A DNA stretch of 64,000 nt from the NCBI RefSeq assembly GCF_007004665.1, contig NZ_ML660052.1:930001-994000 (forward strand), given 5' to 3'. Source of the DNA: Denitrobaculum tricleocarpae (lineage in GTDB: Bacteria > Pseudomonadota > Alphaproteobacteria > Kiloniellales > Kiloniellaceae). A program made the translations under genes and the position numbers. This document shows, piece by piece, positions 40,421 to 48,634 of the stretch. The notes below the pieces were generated by a model. That model was not told the DNA's origin. It saw nothing but the letters and a program-made list of their open reading frames with translations, and ran no database searches. How positions within the stretch are numbered: position 1 is the first letter of the stretch; the number at the start of each line of letters is the position of its first letter.

Positions 40421-41305
40421 ATGAATAAAAACGATCGATCTATCGCCACGCTCGACAGCGAGCTTTTGCGCAGTTTCATCGTCGTGGCACGCCGTGGGAA
40501 TGTGACCCGTGCGGCGCGCGCGCTTCACAAAACACAGTCTGCACTAAGCGTTCAAATCAAACAGCTGGAGGAGCGGCTCCGGGTCACGCTTTTCGCCCGG
40601 GAAGCGCGCGGCGTTACCCTAACCGAGGCAGGGGAGACTTTGCTGCAATCCGCCGAACCGATCGTCCGTCAACTCGATCAGGTCGCGGCGTCTTTTGCGC
40701 AGACTCCCGTGACTGGTGTCGTACGGGTCGGCATTCCGGACGAATACGGTACGAGTATTCTGCCGGACGTTCTCGCAGCCTTTGCCGCCCGCCACCCGCA
40801 GGTTCAGGTTTCCGTGCGCTGCGGCTTCAGCGTCGATTTCGATACCATGGTGGATCGGGGAGAGCTCGACCTTGCGGTCACCACCAGTGATCATCTGCCT
40901 GTTGCGGTCAAGGCCAGGGTTCTGTTGGAAGAAGAAACGCTTTGGGTTTGCCGCAAAGGCTTCCCGTTCTCCTCAGGCCAAACGGTACCACTTGCGCTGT
41001 TTGAGCGGAGCTGTTGGTGGCGCGATGTGGCGGTGTCGGCGCTGCAATCGGCCGGGCGTCCCTACAGGATCGCTTATTCAAGCGACAGTGTTGCCGGGGT
41101 CAAGGCGGCCATCGCTTCGGGTCTGGCAGCCGGCATGATCGCGCGCAGTACACTCGAACCCGGAATGCAGATCCTTAAGCCGGAAGACGGCTTTCCCGAA
41201 CTGCCGGTCTCGCACCTTCTGCTGCTGCGTGGCGAAGGAACCGATACAGTCGCGGTAGAGGCCATGTCCGAGGCAATTGTCTCGGCCTTCACGGACGACA
41301 GTTAG
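40421..41305 (+). CDS. LysR-family transcriptional regulator
   Basis: 294 residues. HTH about 13-70 (NVTRAARALHKTQSALSVQIKQLEERLRVTLFARE). Effector domain from VTGVVRVGIPDEYGTSILPD. Ends ending in SHLLLLRGEGTDTVAVEAM with a typical C-terminal helix. Divergent from the YraQ permease, its probable target. ATG 40421 follows a poor ribosome site (AGGTATG). Effector might be the exported compound; inference. Confidence 0.92.
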   Translation: MNKNDRSIATLDSELLRSFIVVARRGNVTRAARALHKTQSALSVQIKQLEERLRVTLFAREARGVTLTEAGETLLQSAEPIVRQLDQVAASFAQTPVTGVVRVGIPDEYGTSILPDVLAAFAARHPQVQVSVRCGFSVDFDTMVDRGELDLAVTTSDHLPVAVKARVLLEEETLWVCRKGFPFSSGQTVPLALFERSCWWRDVAVSALQSAGRPYRIAYSSDSVAGVKAAIASGLAAGMIARSTLEPGMQILKPEDGFPELPVSHLLLLRGEGTDTVAVEAMSEAIVSAFTDDS

Positions 41306-41337
41306 ATTTTAGCCCGGTTAGGTGTTTGCTCAGGGGG

Positions 41338-41949
41338 TTACCAAAGCGTCTTTTGCGCGCGCGCGTCCCAGGCCTGGTCGTAGTCTTCGCCGCCAACGCG
41401 GCTTTCGGTCATGGAAGCCAGGATTTGACCGGGCGTCGGAAGAGATTTTTTATCCACGTGGTGTTCCGGATTCCAGAGTTTGGAACGCACGATGGCCCGG
41501 GCGCATTGGAAGTAAAGTTCGTCGATTTTCATCACGATCACCGAGCGCGGCGGCTTCTCCTTGACGGCGAAGGAAGCCAGGAGTTCAGGATCGGTATCAA
41601 GATGCGCACGGCCGTTCACCCGGATGCAGTTGCCGTGACCCGGGATCAGGAACAGCAGCGCCGCGCGTGGATCCCGAACGATGTTGCGCAGGGAGTCGAC
41701 CCGGTTGTTGCCGCGCCGGTCAGGCATCATCAGCGTCTTTGAATCGTGAACCCTCACGAACCCGGCCAGGTCACCGCGTGGCGAGCAGTCCAGCCCCTCG
41801 GGGCCGCTGGTGGCGAGCGCCGCAAAGGGCGCGGCCTCGATAAAGCGCCGGTATTCCGGTGTGATCTTCTGTGCAACCTTGACCAGGGAGGCTTCGCCCG
41901 GCTGGCCATAGATGGCTTCCAGTTCCTCGACAGATGAGATGATCGACAT
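41338..41949 (-). CDS. Pyridoxamine 5'-phosphate oxidase-related flavoprotein
   Basis: 203 residues of split-barrel FMN-binding fold. LATSGPEGLDCSPRGDLAGFVRVHDSKTLMMPDRRGNNRVDSLRNIVRDPRAALLFLIPG matches the MSMEG_1061-type PPOX subgroup, where D-R-R-G-N-N-R-x-D-S contacts the phosphate of FMN. The substrate is unknown; members are often oxidoreductases of small organic molecules. The gene converges on the LysR gene, 32 bases between stops. A Trp at the C-terminus (AQKTLW) is typical for the subgroup. Confidence 0.93.
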   Translation of the reverse strand: MSIISSVEELEAIYGQPGEASLVKVAQKITPEYRRFIEAAPFAALATSGPEGLDCSPRGDLAGFVRVHDSKTLMMPDRRGNNRVDSLRNIVRDPRAALLFLIPGHGNCIRVNGRAHLDTDPELLASFAVKEKPPRSVIVMKIDELYFQCARAIVRSKLWNPEHHVDKKSLPTPGQILASMTESRVGGEDYDQAWDARAQKTLW

Positions 41950-42045
41950 GCAGGGGCTCTGGTTCGTTGAAAAGATGAGGAACAGTCTGACACAGCCGCA
42001 GCGGGCTCACCACTTCCCTTGAAGCAGCACTGCCATGCAGTCCGC

Positions 42046-42996
42046 TTACGCGCGGCTCTTTTCCCGCTCGCGTTTTGCAATGTCCTTCTGGCGGTCGAAG
42101 TCGGCACGCAGGTCGCGGATCTGCTGATCCGAGAGGCGTTCAATGTTGTAAAAGTCCTGCTTCCAGTCTGGATCGTCACTCCACCGGAGGGGCGACTGGA
42201 CCGTTGTGCGCGGGCCGGGCGCTGCCGCCAGGGTCTGCAGCGCAAGCCCCAGCGTAAAAGCCTGTGAGGCCTCGTCGTTCGGCTTACCTGCGGCGTTACC
42301 CAGGGGAAAGTCGCTGAAGAGCAGGCGGGGCACGCCGACATGCTCCACGATGTCTTTGGCGCAGGCCATCACGACGGTTGGAATGCCGTTGGCCTCGAGG
42401 TGCCGCGCGGTCAGCGAGACGGTCTGATGGCAGACCGGGCAGTTCGGCACCAGAACGACCGCATCGGCGCCTTCCTCCGTGATCCGCTCCAGAATTTCCG
42501 GGGCGTCCTGGGTCAGGGTCGTCTTCTGGCTGCGGTTGGTCGGCACGCCGAGCAGGCTCCGCGTCAGGCCGCTGATTTCACCTTTTGCCGCACATTGCTT
42601 CATCTGCGCGAGCGGACACCAGCTTCGCATATCCTCCGCCGTCGTATGCTGCCGGTCATAGCTGATGTGAGAGATCCGCAAGTCGGGTTCGCTGTCGCTT
42701 GACAAAGTATATACGCGATGGAATTTGGCCGCGCCGTTGTAAGCTGCGCCCGGGCCCTGATCGCCTTTGTCAGGCTGGTAGGGCGCCGCGGTCGTCACCA
42801 GCGCCAGACGGCAGTCCGCGAGGGGTTTCGTCAAAGGTGTAAAGGGCACGCTGCTGTAGTGTGCCCAGACGTAGGGTTTGCCGTAGCCCAGGGCCTGATA
42901 ATAACTGCGGATGCGCGCGAGGTAGGGGATCGGGATATCCTGCTGCGCGGCGAAGCTCAGGTGCTCGTCAGTGGATGTTTCGGGGCTGTCAGGCAT
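42046..42996 (-). CDS. Glycine/sarcosine/betaine reductase selenoprotein B-like protein
   Basis: 316 residues from ATG 42996, with only a weak ribosome site. It resembles the GrdB family: AKFHRVYTLSSDSEPDLRISHISYD, EITEEGADAVVLVPNCPVCHQT, and the C-terminal IVEHVGVPRLLFSDFPLGNAAGKPND are recognisable landmarks. The C-P-V-C motif in VVLVPNCPVCHQT stands where selenoprotein B proteins use a redox Cys/Sec pair; no UGA is needed here. It is probably an oxidoreductase of thiol/thioether chemistry, not a glycine reductase, because the other Grd subunits and a selenocysteine system are absent. Function unknown. Confidence 0.85.
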   Translation of the reverse strand: MPDSPETSTDEHLSFAAQQDIPIPYLARIRSYYQALGYGKPYVWAHYSSVPFTPLTKPLADCRLALVTTAAPYQPDKGDQGPGAAYNGAAKFHRVYTLSSDSEPDLRISHISYDRQHTTAEDMRSWCPLAQMKQCAAKGEISGLTRSLLGVPTNRSQKTTLTQDAPEILERITEEGADAVVLVPNCPVCHQTVSLTARHLEANGIPTVVMACAKDIVEHVGVPRLLFSDFPLGNAAGKPNDEASQAFTLGLALQTLAAAPGPRTTVQSPLRWSDDPDWKQDFYNIERLSDQQIRDLRADFDRQKDIAKREREKSRA

Positions 42997-43230
42997 TACA
43001 AGATCGGTTCCCGCGGTAATCGTCTGCATAGACAGGAGGAGCACCAACCCTCGACCCGCCAGGCTGTCAGGACAACAAAAATTTCAAGGAAGGTCAAAAA
43101 AAGCCCCCCGCGCGGTTTCCCGCGAACGATTACCCGCCGTTGTCGTTTTTTCAACGAATGTCGGTCAGACTCGCAGGGATCGTGTCCTGTTCGACCCCTT
43201 AAGATACCTGTCCGGAAAGGGACTGAGAAC

Positions 43231-43782
43231 GTGAGAAGTCTAAAGCTCGTGTTGTTTGCCGCAGCCATGGCCCTGTCACCTGCAGGCACCCAGGCCCTGG
43301 AAGCCTCTGCGCATCGGGAGGTAGTTTCCAAGGCCTTCGACAACTTCGAAGCAATTATGTTCGCGCCCTTGAAAGTCGATCAACGCACGCCAGTCGCCGG
43401 AGTGAGAGCCATCTGTCAGTCTGTGCAGGAGAGCCTTAACCAGTTGGTCGCCAACGCCGAGAGACGAGAGTCTCTGGAACTGCCCGATACACTTGAGGAG
43501 GCGCAGGCGTTGAACAACTTTCTCGCAACCCGCTTTCGGGCCCTGCAAACGCGGATGACGCAGTCGAGCGACCGGATCCAGGCTTCCGGCAAAATCATCG
43601 AGACTCACTGTCCTGAACTGAGTGTTCAGCAAAACCTGGCGCAAACCGCCATGCAGATCGCTCTCGCACAGTATACGCCTGAAGGCTGGTGCCGCGCCAT
43701 GTCGCAGAAGCCTGAAGCAGATTGGAGCGCGCAGGACAACACATACTTCATGAGGTTCTGCAAGACCGGGAATTCGAACTGA
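43231..43782 (+). CDS. Small secreted hypothetical protein
   Basis: 183 residues from GTG 43231 with GGAAAGGGA upstream; the same frame extends further left but as non-protein-like sequence. Signal peptide about 1-21 (RSLKLVLFAAAMALSPAGTQA). The mature part is mostly helical, with Gln/Glu/Leu-rich segments (LEEAQALNNFLATRFRALQTRMTQSSDRIQ) that could form a coiled coil and four Cys. No domain recognised. Gene is single, transcribed toward a glycosyltransferase gene on the opposite strand. Confidence 0.75.
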   Translation: MRSLKLVLFAAAMALSPAGTQALEASAHREVVSKAFDNFEAIMFAPLKVDQRTPVAGVRAICQSVQESLNQLVANAERRESLELPDTLEEAQALNNFLATRFRALQTRMTQSSDRIQASGKIIETHCPELSVQQNLAQTAMQIALAQYTPEGWCRAMSQKPEADWSAQDNTYFMRFCKTGNSN

Positions 43783-43881
43783 GGCTTTGGGGCTATCCAT
43801 CTCTTCGTCGCGAGAGCCTGGGGACAATCATAGCCCAAGCCGAAGGTCTGAGGTGACCATCAGGCTTTAGAGCCTCGCTGG

Positions 43882-45138
43882 TCACGCAAGACTCCGCTCT
43901 ATCACCTCCGCGGCGCCTTTGGCGCCCTGTTCGGCGCGGATTGTCTCGCCCAACGCTTCAGCGCGGTCGATTACCGACGGATTGTGCGCCTCTTCCAGCG
44001 CTCTTGCCAGGTTCTCCGCGGTCAGGCGTTTTTGCGGAACGGGGGCCGGGCCTACGCCAAGCACTTGCACACGGTGACCCCAATAAGGCTGATCGACGCC
44101 CAGTGGGCAGAGAACGCTGGGACGGCCCCAGCGCAGGCCTTCGTGCGTGGTGCCCGCGCCGCCGTGATGCACCACCGCGGAACAGCGGGGGAAGAGCCAG
44201 GAGTGAGGCGCCCGTTCAAGCACGTGGATGTCACGGCTCTCGCCAAGGTCTCCCAGACCGCCCCAACCCGTGGCCAGGATGCCGCGTCGGCCGCAAAGCT
44301 CAAGGGCGCCGGTCACCGCCTGAGTGGTGCGTTCGACGTCGCTCGACGGCATGCTGCCGAAGCCGATGTAGACAGGTGGCGGTCCCAAATCCAGAAAGCG
44401 CGTAAGATCTTCCGGGGCTGCCCAGTCCTGTTCGGCTGAGCTGAACCAGTAACCGGTGATTTCCTCGCGGGCATCCCAGTCGGCGGGCCTGGGCTGAATG
44501 TTGCGGCTGTAGCCGTGCAGGCGCGGCAGTATCCGCCCGGCCGGGTCGTAACCGGCAAAGAAGTCGCGGGGGTAGGGTGTCGAGAGGCCGAGAGTCTGCT
44601 CGCGCCAGCGTTTTTGAAAGCCCGCCTGACTCCAATAGGTCAACCAGCCGAAGGCTCTGTGGCTCAGTTGGTTTGCGAAGTCTCCAAGCTTCATGCCCGG
44701 TAGGAGAAATTGCGGGAATTCGCGGGTTTCAACGAATCCCGGCTGCAGGGTCGTGGGGATCGCCGGGATCCGCAGGGCTTCGGCGATATGCTGCGCCGCC
44801 CCGCTTTTGGGGTGATAGATCAGTAAATCAGGTTTGGCCTCGCGCGCCACTTCCCAGGTCTCGTCGAGCAACCTGCGCATCAGTGGCCTGAATTGGCGCC
44901 AGGCACGGATCTTGGCCGTGAAGCCGGCGAGTGCCTCCTGAATTTCCGGCGATTCGAGCAAGGCCCGGATGTCGATCGAGAGCGGCGCGGGCGTGAGCCC
45001 GGCCGTTTCGATCATCTCATCGAAATCTCGCGAACAGGAAAGCGTGACCTCGTGTCCGCGGTCCAGGAGCGCCCGACCAAGGGCCAGGTATGGCTGAACG
45101 TCGCCGCGCGAGCCCATGGTAAAAATCAAAATCTTCAT
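43882..45138 (-). CDS. GT1-family glycosyltransferase (sterol-glucosyltransferase-like)
   Basis: 418 residues, GT-B fold. N-terminal MKILIFTMGSRGDVQPYLALGRALLDRGHEVTL is the MurG/UGT-type entry. The C-terminal domain has YIGFGSMPSSDVER, LERAPHSWLFPRCSAVVHHGGAGTTHEGLRWGRPSVLCPLGVDQPYWGHRV, a textbook nucleotide-sugar-binding motif of the sterol 3-beta-glucosyltransferase/UGT group. Acceptor could be a sterol, lipid, polyketide or macrolide-like compound. Cytosolic or membrane associated. Alone on its strand, between a convergent small secreted protein and a racemase-like gene. Confidence 0.95.
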   Translation of the reverse strand: MKILIFTMGSRGDVQPYLALGRALLDRGHEVTLSCSRDFDEMIETAGLTPAPLSIDIRALLESPEIQEALAGFTAKIRAWRQFRPLMRRLLDETWEVAREAKPDLLIYHPKSGAAQHIAEALRIPAIPTTLQPGFVETREFPQFLLPGMKLGDFANQLSHRAFGWLTYWSQAGFQKRWREQTLGLSTPYPRDFFAGYDPAGRILPRLHGYSRNIQPRPADWDAREEITGYWFSSAEQDWAAPEDLTRFLDLGPPPVYIGFGSMPSSDVERTTQAVTGALELCGRRGILATGWGGLGDLGESRDIHVLERAPHSWLFPRCSAVVHHGGAGTTHEGLRWGRPSVLCPLGVDQPYWGHRVQVLGVGPAPVPQKRLTAENLARALEEAHNPSVIDRAEALGETIRAEQGAKGAAEVIERSLA

Positions 45139-45211
45139 CCGGCCACTTTAAGTGCCGTCGTGGCGATGGCCAAAGCTAAGATTGTGATCCGTGAACTATC
45201 TGGTTTGCGAA

Positions 45212-45934
45212 CTACAGGCCTTGCGGAAAAACGCGTGGCGCCAGGGCGGACTGGAACCAAAGAATGTAGCTGTAGATACTGTAGACCGGCAGACCGGTCG
45301 CGGCGCGCACATCCGCGGCGAAGGGCACCATGTTGGTGCATTCCAGAACAATCGCACCTACATCCGGATTCGCTTCCTTGAGGTCACGGGCGGCATCGAT
45401 CAGATCCAGGCGGCTGGCTTCGATATCCAGTTCCTCCTCGTCATCGAGGATGACCCGGCTGAACTCGCGCAGGCCGTCGGTCCCGCCCACCGGCGTATCG
45501 AGCGGTACGCGCGCCGCCTGCAGGTGCTCTTCCGATAGGCTCTTGCGGGAGATGGTCAGAATGCCGCAGCGCTTGCCCGGTGGCAGCAGGCGGTTGACAG
45601 CCTCGACCTGCATGAGAGAAGAGGTCGCCACGGGCACACCGCAAGCCTCGGCAAGCTGGTCCTGAAAGAGCGAGAGGAAACCGCAGTTGGTGGTGATGCC
45701 GTCGGCCCCCTGCGCGACCAGAGCCTTTGCGTCGGTCAGGAAAGTATCGAGCAAACCTTCCGCCCGGTTCCGTACCACCCGGTCCGGCGAAGCGCCGCTG
45801 ACCACCTTGTAATGGACTGGGAAGGGCCAGGTCAGGGCGTTACACATATCTCCCTGAATACGGGGAAACCGGGTTTCCAGCATCAGGATTCCCACGCTGG
45901 CGCCGTACAGACTTTTTCCGCCTTTGACTTTCAT
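45212..45934 (-). CDS. Aspartate/glutamate (hydantoin) racemase-family protein
   Basis: 240 residues from ATG 45934. The start is chosen for MKVKGGKSLYGASVGILML leading into the first strand. Cys residues in GADGITTNCGFLS and in AIVLECTNMVPFA correspond to the two catalytic Cys of the Asp/Glu/hydantoin racemase superfamily, and FTRPRIQGDMCNALTWPFPVHY-like residues are subgroup specific. Probably racemises an amino acid or related acid. It lies 46 bases downstream of the GntR gene on the same strand, so the two are likely co-transcribed and belong to the island that continues to the right. Confidence 0.9.
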   Translation of the reverse strand: MKVKGGKSLYGASVGILMLETRFPRIQGDMCNALTWPFPVHYKVVSGASPDRVVRNRAEGLLDTFLTDAKALVAQGADGITTNCGFLSLFQDQLAEACGVPVATSSLMQVEAVNRLLPPGKRCGILTISRKSLSEEHLQAARVPLDTPVGGTDGLREFSRVILDDEEELDIEASRLDLIDAARDLKEANPDVGAIVLECTNMVPFAADVRAATGLPVYSIYSYILWFQSALAPRVFPQGL

Positions 45935-45980
45935 ATCCGTCTTACGCTTCTCGCGTCTTTGGGCTTTGCCCTGCTCTGAA

Positions 45981-46703
45981 CTAACCTTCTGTGCCTGCAG
46001 CAAGTGGACTTCCTGCCAGTGGACCCTGCACGTCGGGCAGGTAGAGGGCCGAATAGCCCGCGCGGGCATAGGCGATGATCTGGTCCAGGCGTTTTTCGAT
46101 ATGGCCGCGCAGAATGCGGCGGCAGGCCTCGGCATCGCGCGCGGCCAGCCGGGTCAACAGCTGCCGGTGTTCGCCGCGCGTGACCGAGATTCGCTGTTCC
46201 ATATCGAACCAGCGGACAAAACGGATCCGGGCGTTGATGTTGCGCAAGCGTTTTACCAGCTCGTTGTTGCCTGACAGGCCGACCAGGGTTTCGTGAAAGT
46301 GCTCGTCGTAAGCGACCAGTTCCTTTGCGCTTTTGCCTTCATAATTCTGGCCGTTGGTCCTGAGGTCTTCATGCAGGGCTTCGATATCCTCGTCACTGGC
46401 ACGTTCGCAGGCGAGGGTGATCGCAGCCTCTTCCAGGATCACGCGAAGCTCGTAGAGATTAAAGATCTGCTGCGGATCCAGGGCCCGGCAAAAGAATCCC
46501 TTCCCGGGCTGAAAGACCAGAAGCTCCTCAGCCACCAGACGGTTAAGGGCCTCTCGGACCGGTGTGCGGCTGGCACCGAGCGACTTCGCCAGGGTGCCTT
46601 CATTGATTCGTTCATCCGGTTTGATAGCGTAGCTCGCGGCCAGTTCCCTGACCGCATCGTAAATACGATCGACGCTTGCCGGGTTCATGGTTTCACCAGG
46701 CAT
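45981..46703 (-). CDS. GntR-family (FadR-type) transcriptional regulator
   Basis: 240 residues from ATG 46703, preceded by GGGAGGAG; a start at 46733 would add ten residues before the HTH. HTH at about 8-70 (YAIKPDERINEGTLAKSLGASRTPVREALNRLVAEELLVF). C-terminal FCD domain with ILEEAAITLACERASDEDIEALHEDL, HFHETLVGLSGNNELVKRL and HIEKRLDQIIAYARAGYSAL, carrying the metal-ligand His/Asp pattern. It is divergent from the ThDP enzyme gene with a perfect 14-base palindrome between. Expected to repress the rightward operon until a substrate or intermediate binds. Confidence 0.93.
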   Translation of the reverse strand: MPGETMNPASVDRIYDAVRELAASYAIKPDERINEGTLAKSLGASRTPVREALNRLVAEELLVFQPGKGFFCRALDPQQIFNLYELRVILEEAAITLACERASDEDIEALHEDLRTNGQNYEGKSAKELVAYDEHFHETLVGLSGNNELVKRLRNINARIRFVRWFDMEQRISVTRGEHRQLLTRLAARDAEACRRILRGHIEKRLDQIIAYARAGYSALYLPDVQGPLAGSPLAAGTEG

Positions 46704-46843
46704 TTGTGCTCCTCCCGTCCGCTTCCTCAGCACGGGTTTGCGGGCCTGCAGCTAACGTATTGCCTCAAACCTGAAGCCACTTTCCGACAGCTGCCGGAAA
46801 GTTATGGCACCTGCTTGACTCTCGTGCAATGCAAATCATACAG

Positions 46844-46857
46844 TTCTGTATACAGAA
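46844..46857. promoter_or_regulatory. GntR/FadR-type palindromic operator
   Basis: TTCTGTATACAGAA is a perfect 14-base palindrome in the divergent region between the GntR gene (start 46703) and the ThDP enzyme gene (start 46937). TGTATACA cores are usual for FCD-type GntR proteins. Confidence 0.65.
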
Positions 46858-46936
46858 AAATATGCAGGGATGCGCGCAGGCGGAGTCTCTGTGTTCCGAG
46901 GACTTAAGGCGTCCTCCAACTCGACGGGTGAATGGA

Positions 46937-48634
46937 ATGACCGCAGGTGGAAATGAGCTGACCGGTGCCGAGGCGATGGTGCGGATGCTGCAGGCTCATG
47001 GCGTCAAACACATCTTCGGGCTCTGCGGCGATACGACCCTGCCGCTCTACGACGCGCTCTTCCGTCTCGATCACGGGATTGAGCACATTCTCACGCGTGA
47101 TGAACGCCATGCTGCTTATATGGCCGACGCCTACGCGCGGGTGTCGGGCAGGGTGGGAGTATGTGAGGGGCCCAGCGGCGGCGGCGCGACCTATATCCTG
47201 CCGGGACTGGTTGAGGCCAACGAATCCTCCGTGCCGATCCTGGGGATCACGACCGACGTCTCCGTCTCGGCGCGGGGGCGATACCCTTTGACCGAGTTGG
47301 ACCAGAACAGCCTCTTTCGTCCACTCACCAAATGGAACACGGTGATCGATCAGGCCGAACGTCTGCCCGCCATGGTGCGGTCCGCCTTTCGGGCCATGAC
47401 AACGGGCCGGCCGGGTGCTGCACATATCGGGCTGCCGTTCGACGTACAGAAAGCCGCGGTGTCGGAGAGCGAGATCTGGGCACAGCCGGAACTGGGCAGT
47501 TATCCGGCCTGGCGGGCCGGTCCTGCGCTTCAGGCTGTCGAGCGGATGGTCGAGGCGCTGCTGTCGGCTAAAAACCCCATGGTCATCTGCGGTGGCGGGA
47601 TTGTGATCTCCGGGGCGGAGAGCGAACTGCAGAGCTTCGCCGAGGCCCTGAACATGATCGTGGCCACGACCATCAGCGGGCAGGGGAGTTTGGCCGACAG
47701 CCATCCGCTCTGCCTCGGTGTTGTGGGCAGCAATGGCGGCGTTCCTGAGACCCGGGAGGTGATAGAGGAAGCCGATCTGGTCCTCTTCATCGGCTGCCGC
47801 GCCGGTTCGGTCACCACCGAGCGCTGGCGTTGTCCCAAACCCGGCCAGCGGATTCTGCATATCGATGTCGATCCCATGGTGATTTCGGCCAACTACGAGA
47901 CCGAGGTCGCCTTGAACGGGGATGCGCAACTTGCCCTCCGCATGGCCAATGAGGTTCTGGCGCAATCGGGCGAAAAGCGTGATTTCGGCGGCACCGCACG
48001 GATTGCCAAAGCCAAGAAGATCAAGTTTGCCGACTTCGAAGAACGGGCCGCCAGCAATGATTCGCCGATCCGGCCCGAGCGGGTGGTATCGACACTGGGC
48101 CGCTTGCTGGACGACGACGCGATCGTGGTGGCGGATCCCGGGACACCCTGTCCGTTCTTCTCGGCCTTTTACCGGAACGGCAAGGCCGGACGGCAATTCA
48201 TCACCAACCGCGCCCATGGTGCTTTGGGCTACTCGGCCGCAGCCGTGCTCGGCGCATACTATGGGCGGCCCGGTGCCAAATGCGTCTCGGTGATGGGGGA
48301 TGGCAGTTTCGGCTTTACGGTCGGCGAGTACGAAACCGTGATGCGCAAGAACCTGCCGGTCACCTATGTGGTCTTCTCCAATTCGGTCTTCGGCTGGATC
48401 AAGGCGGGGCAAAAGAGCGGCTTCGGCGAGCGCTATTACTCGGTCGATTTCTCCCGCAGCGATCACGCCGGCATCGCCGCGGCCTATGGATTGAAAACCT
48501 GGCGGGTCGAAGACCCCGCGGATCTGGAAGGTGCGATAAAGGCTGCACTTGAGGCGGACGGCCCAACCCTCGTCGACGTGATTGCACAGCCGCTGCAGGA
48601 CGCGAATGCTCCTGTCAGTGAGTGGGTTGCATGA
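46937..48634 (+). CDS. Thiamine-diphosphate-dependent enzyme (acetolactate synthase-like)
   Basis: 565 residues from ATG 46937 (the ribosome site is weak and in-frame GTG 46928 is an alternative). N-terminal domain: LTGAEAMVRMLQAHGVKHIFGLCGDTTLPLYDAL, with the catalytic Glu in DERHAAYMADAYARVSG. The C-terminal ThDP motif is G-D-G-S-F-G-F-T-V-G-E-Y-E-T followed by V-F-S-N-S. It lacks an obvious FAD role but has the central domain (NPMVICGGGIVISGAESELQ). Members include acetolactate synthase, benzoylformate decarboxylase and oxalyl-CoA decarboxylase; the active-site pattern is not enough to choose. First gene of the rightward island. Followed by an ATGA-coupled enolase-superfamily gene. Confidence 0.92.
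   Translation: MTAGGNELTGAEAMVRMLQAHGVKHIFGLCGDTTLPLYDALFRLDHGIEHILTRDERHAAYMADAYARVSGRVGVCEGPSGGGATYILPGLVEANESSVPILGITTDVSVSARGRYPLTELDQNSLFRPLTKWNTVIDQAERLPAMVRSAFRAMTTGRPGAAHIGLPFDVQKAAVSESEIWAQPELGSYPAWRAGPALQAVERMVEALLSAKNPMVICGGGIVISGAESELQSFAEALNMIVATTISGQGSLADSHPLCLGVVGSNGGVPETREVIEEADLVLFIGCRAGSVTTERWRCPKPGQRILHIDVDPMVISANYETEVALNGDAQLALRMANEVLAQSGEKRDFGGTARIAKAKKIKFADFEERAASNDSPIRPERVVSTLGRLLDDDAIVVADPGTPCPFFSAFYRNGKAGRQFITNRAHGALGYSAAAVLGAYYGRPGAKCVSVMGDGSFGFTVGEYETVMRKNLPVTYVVFSNSVFGWIKAGQKSGFGERYYSVDFSRSDHAGIAAAYGLKTWRVEDPADLEGAIKAALEADGPTLVDVIAQPLQDANAPVSEWVA

Noticed and set aside
43096-43124. Reverse-strand terminator (CGCGG-TTTC-CCGCG with an A7 run)
   Set aside because: The T-run is eight bases away from the stem and there is no reverse-strand gene ending here.
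42718-43230. Upstream extension of the secreted protein at 43231
   Set aside because: The added residues are antisense to the GrdB-like gene and lack protein-like composition; GTG 43231 is followed by a clean signal peptide.
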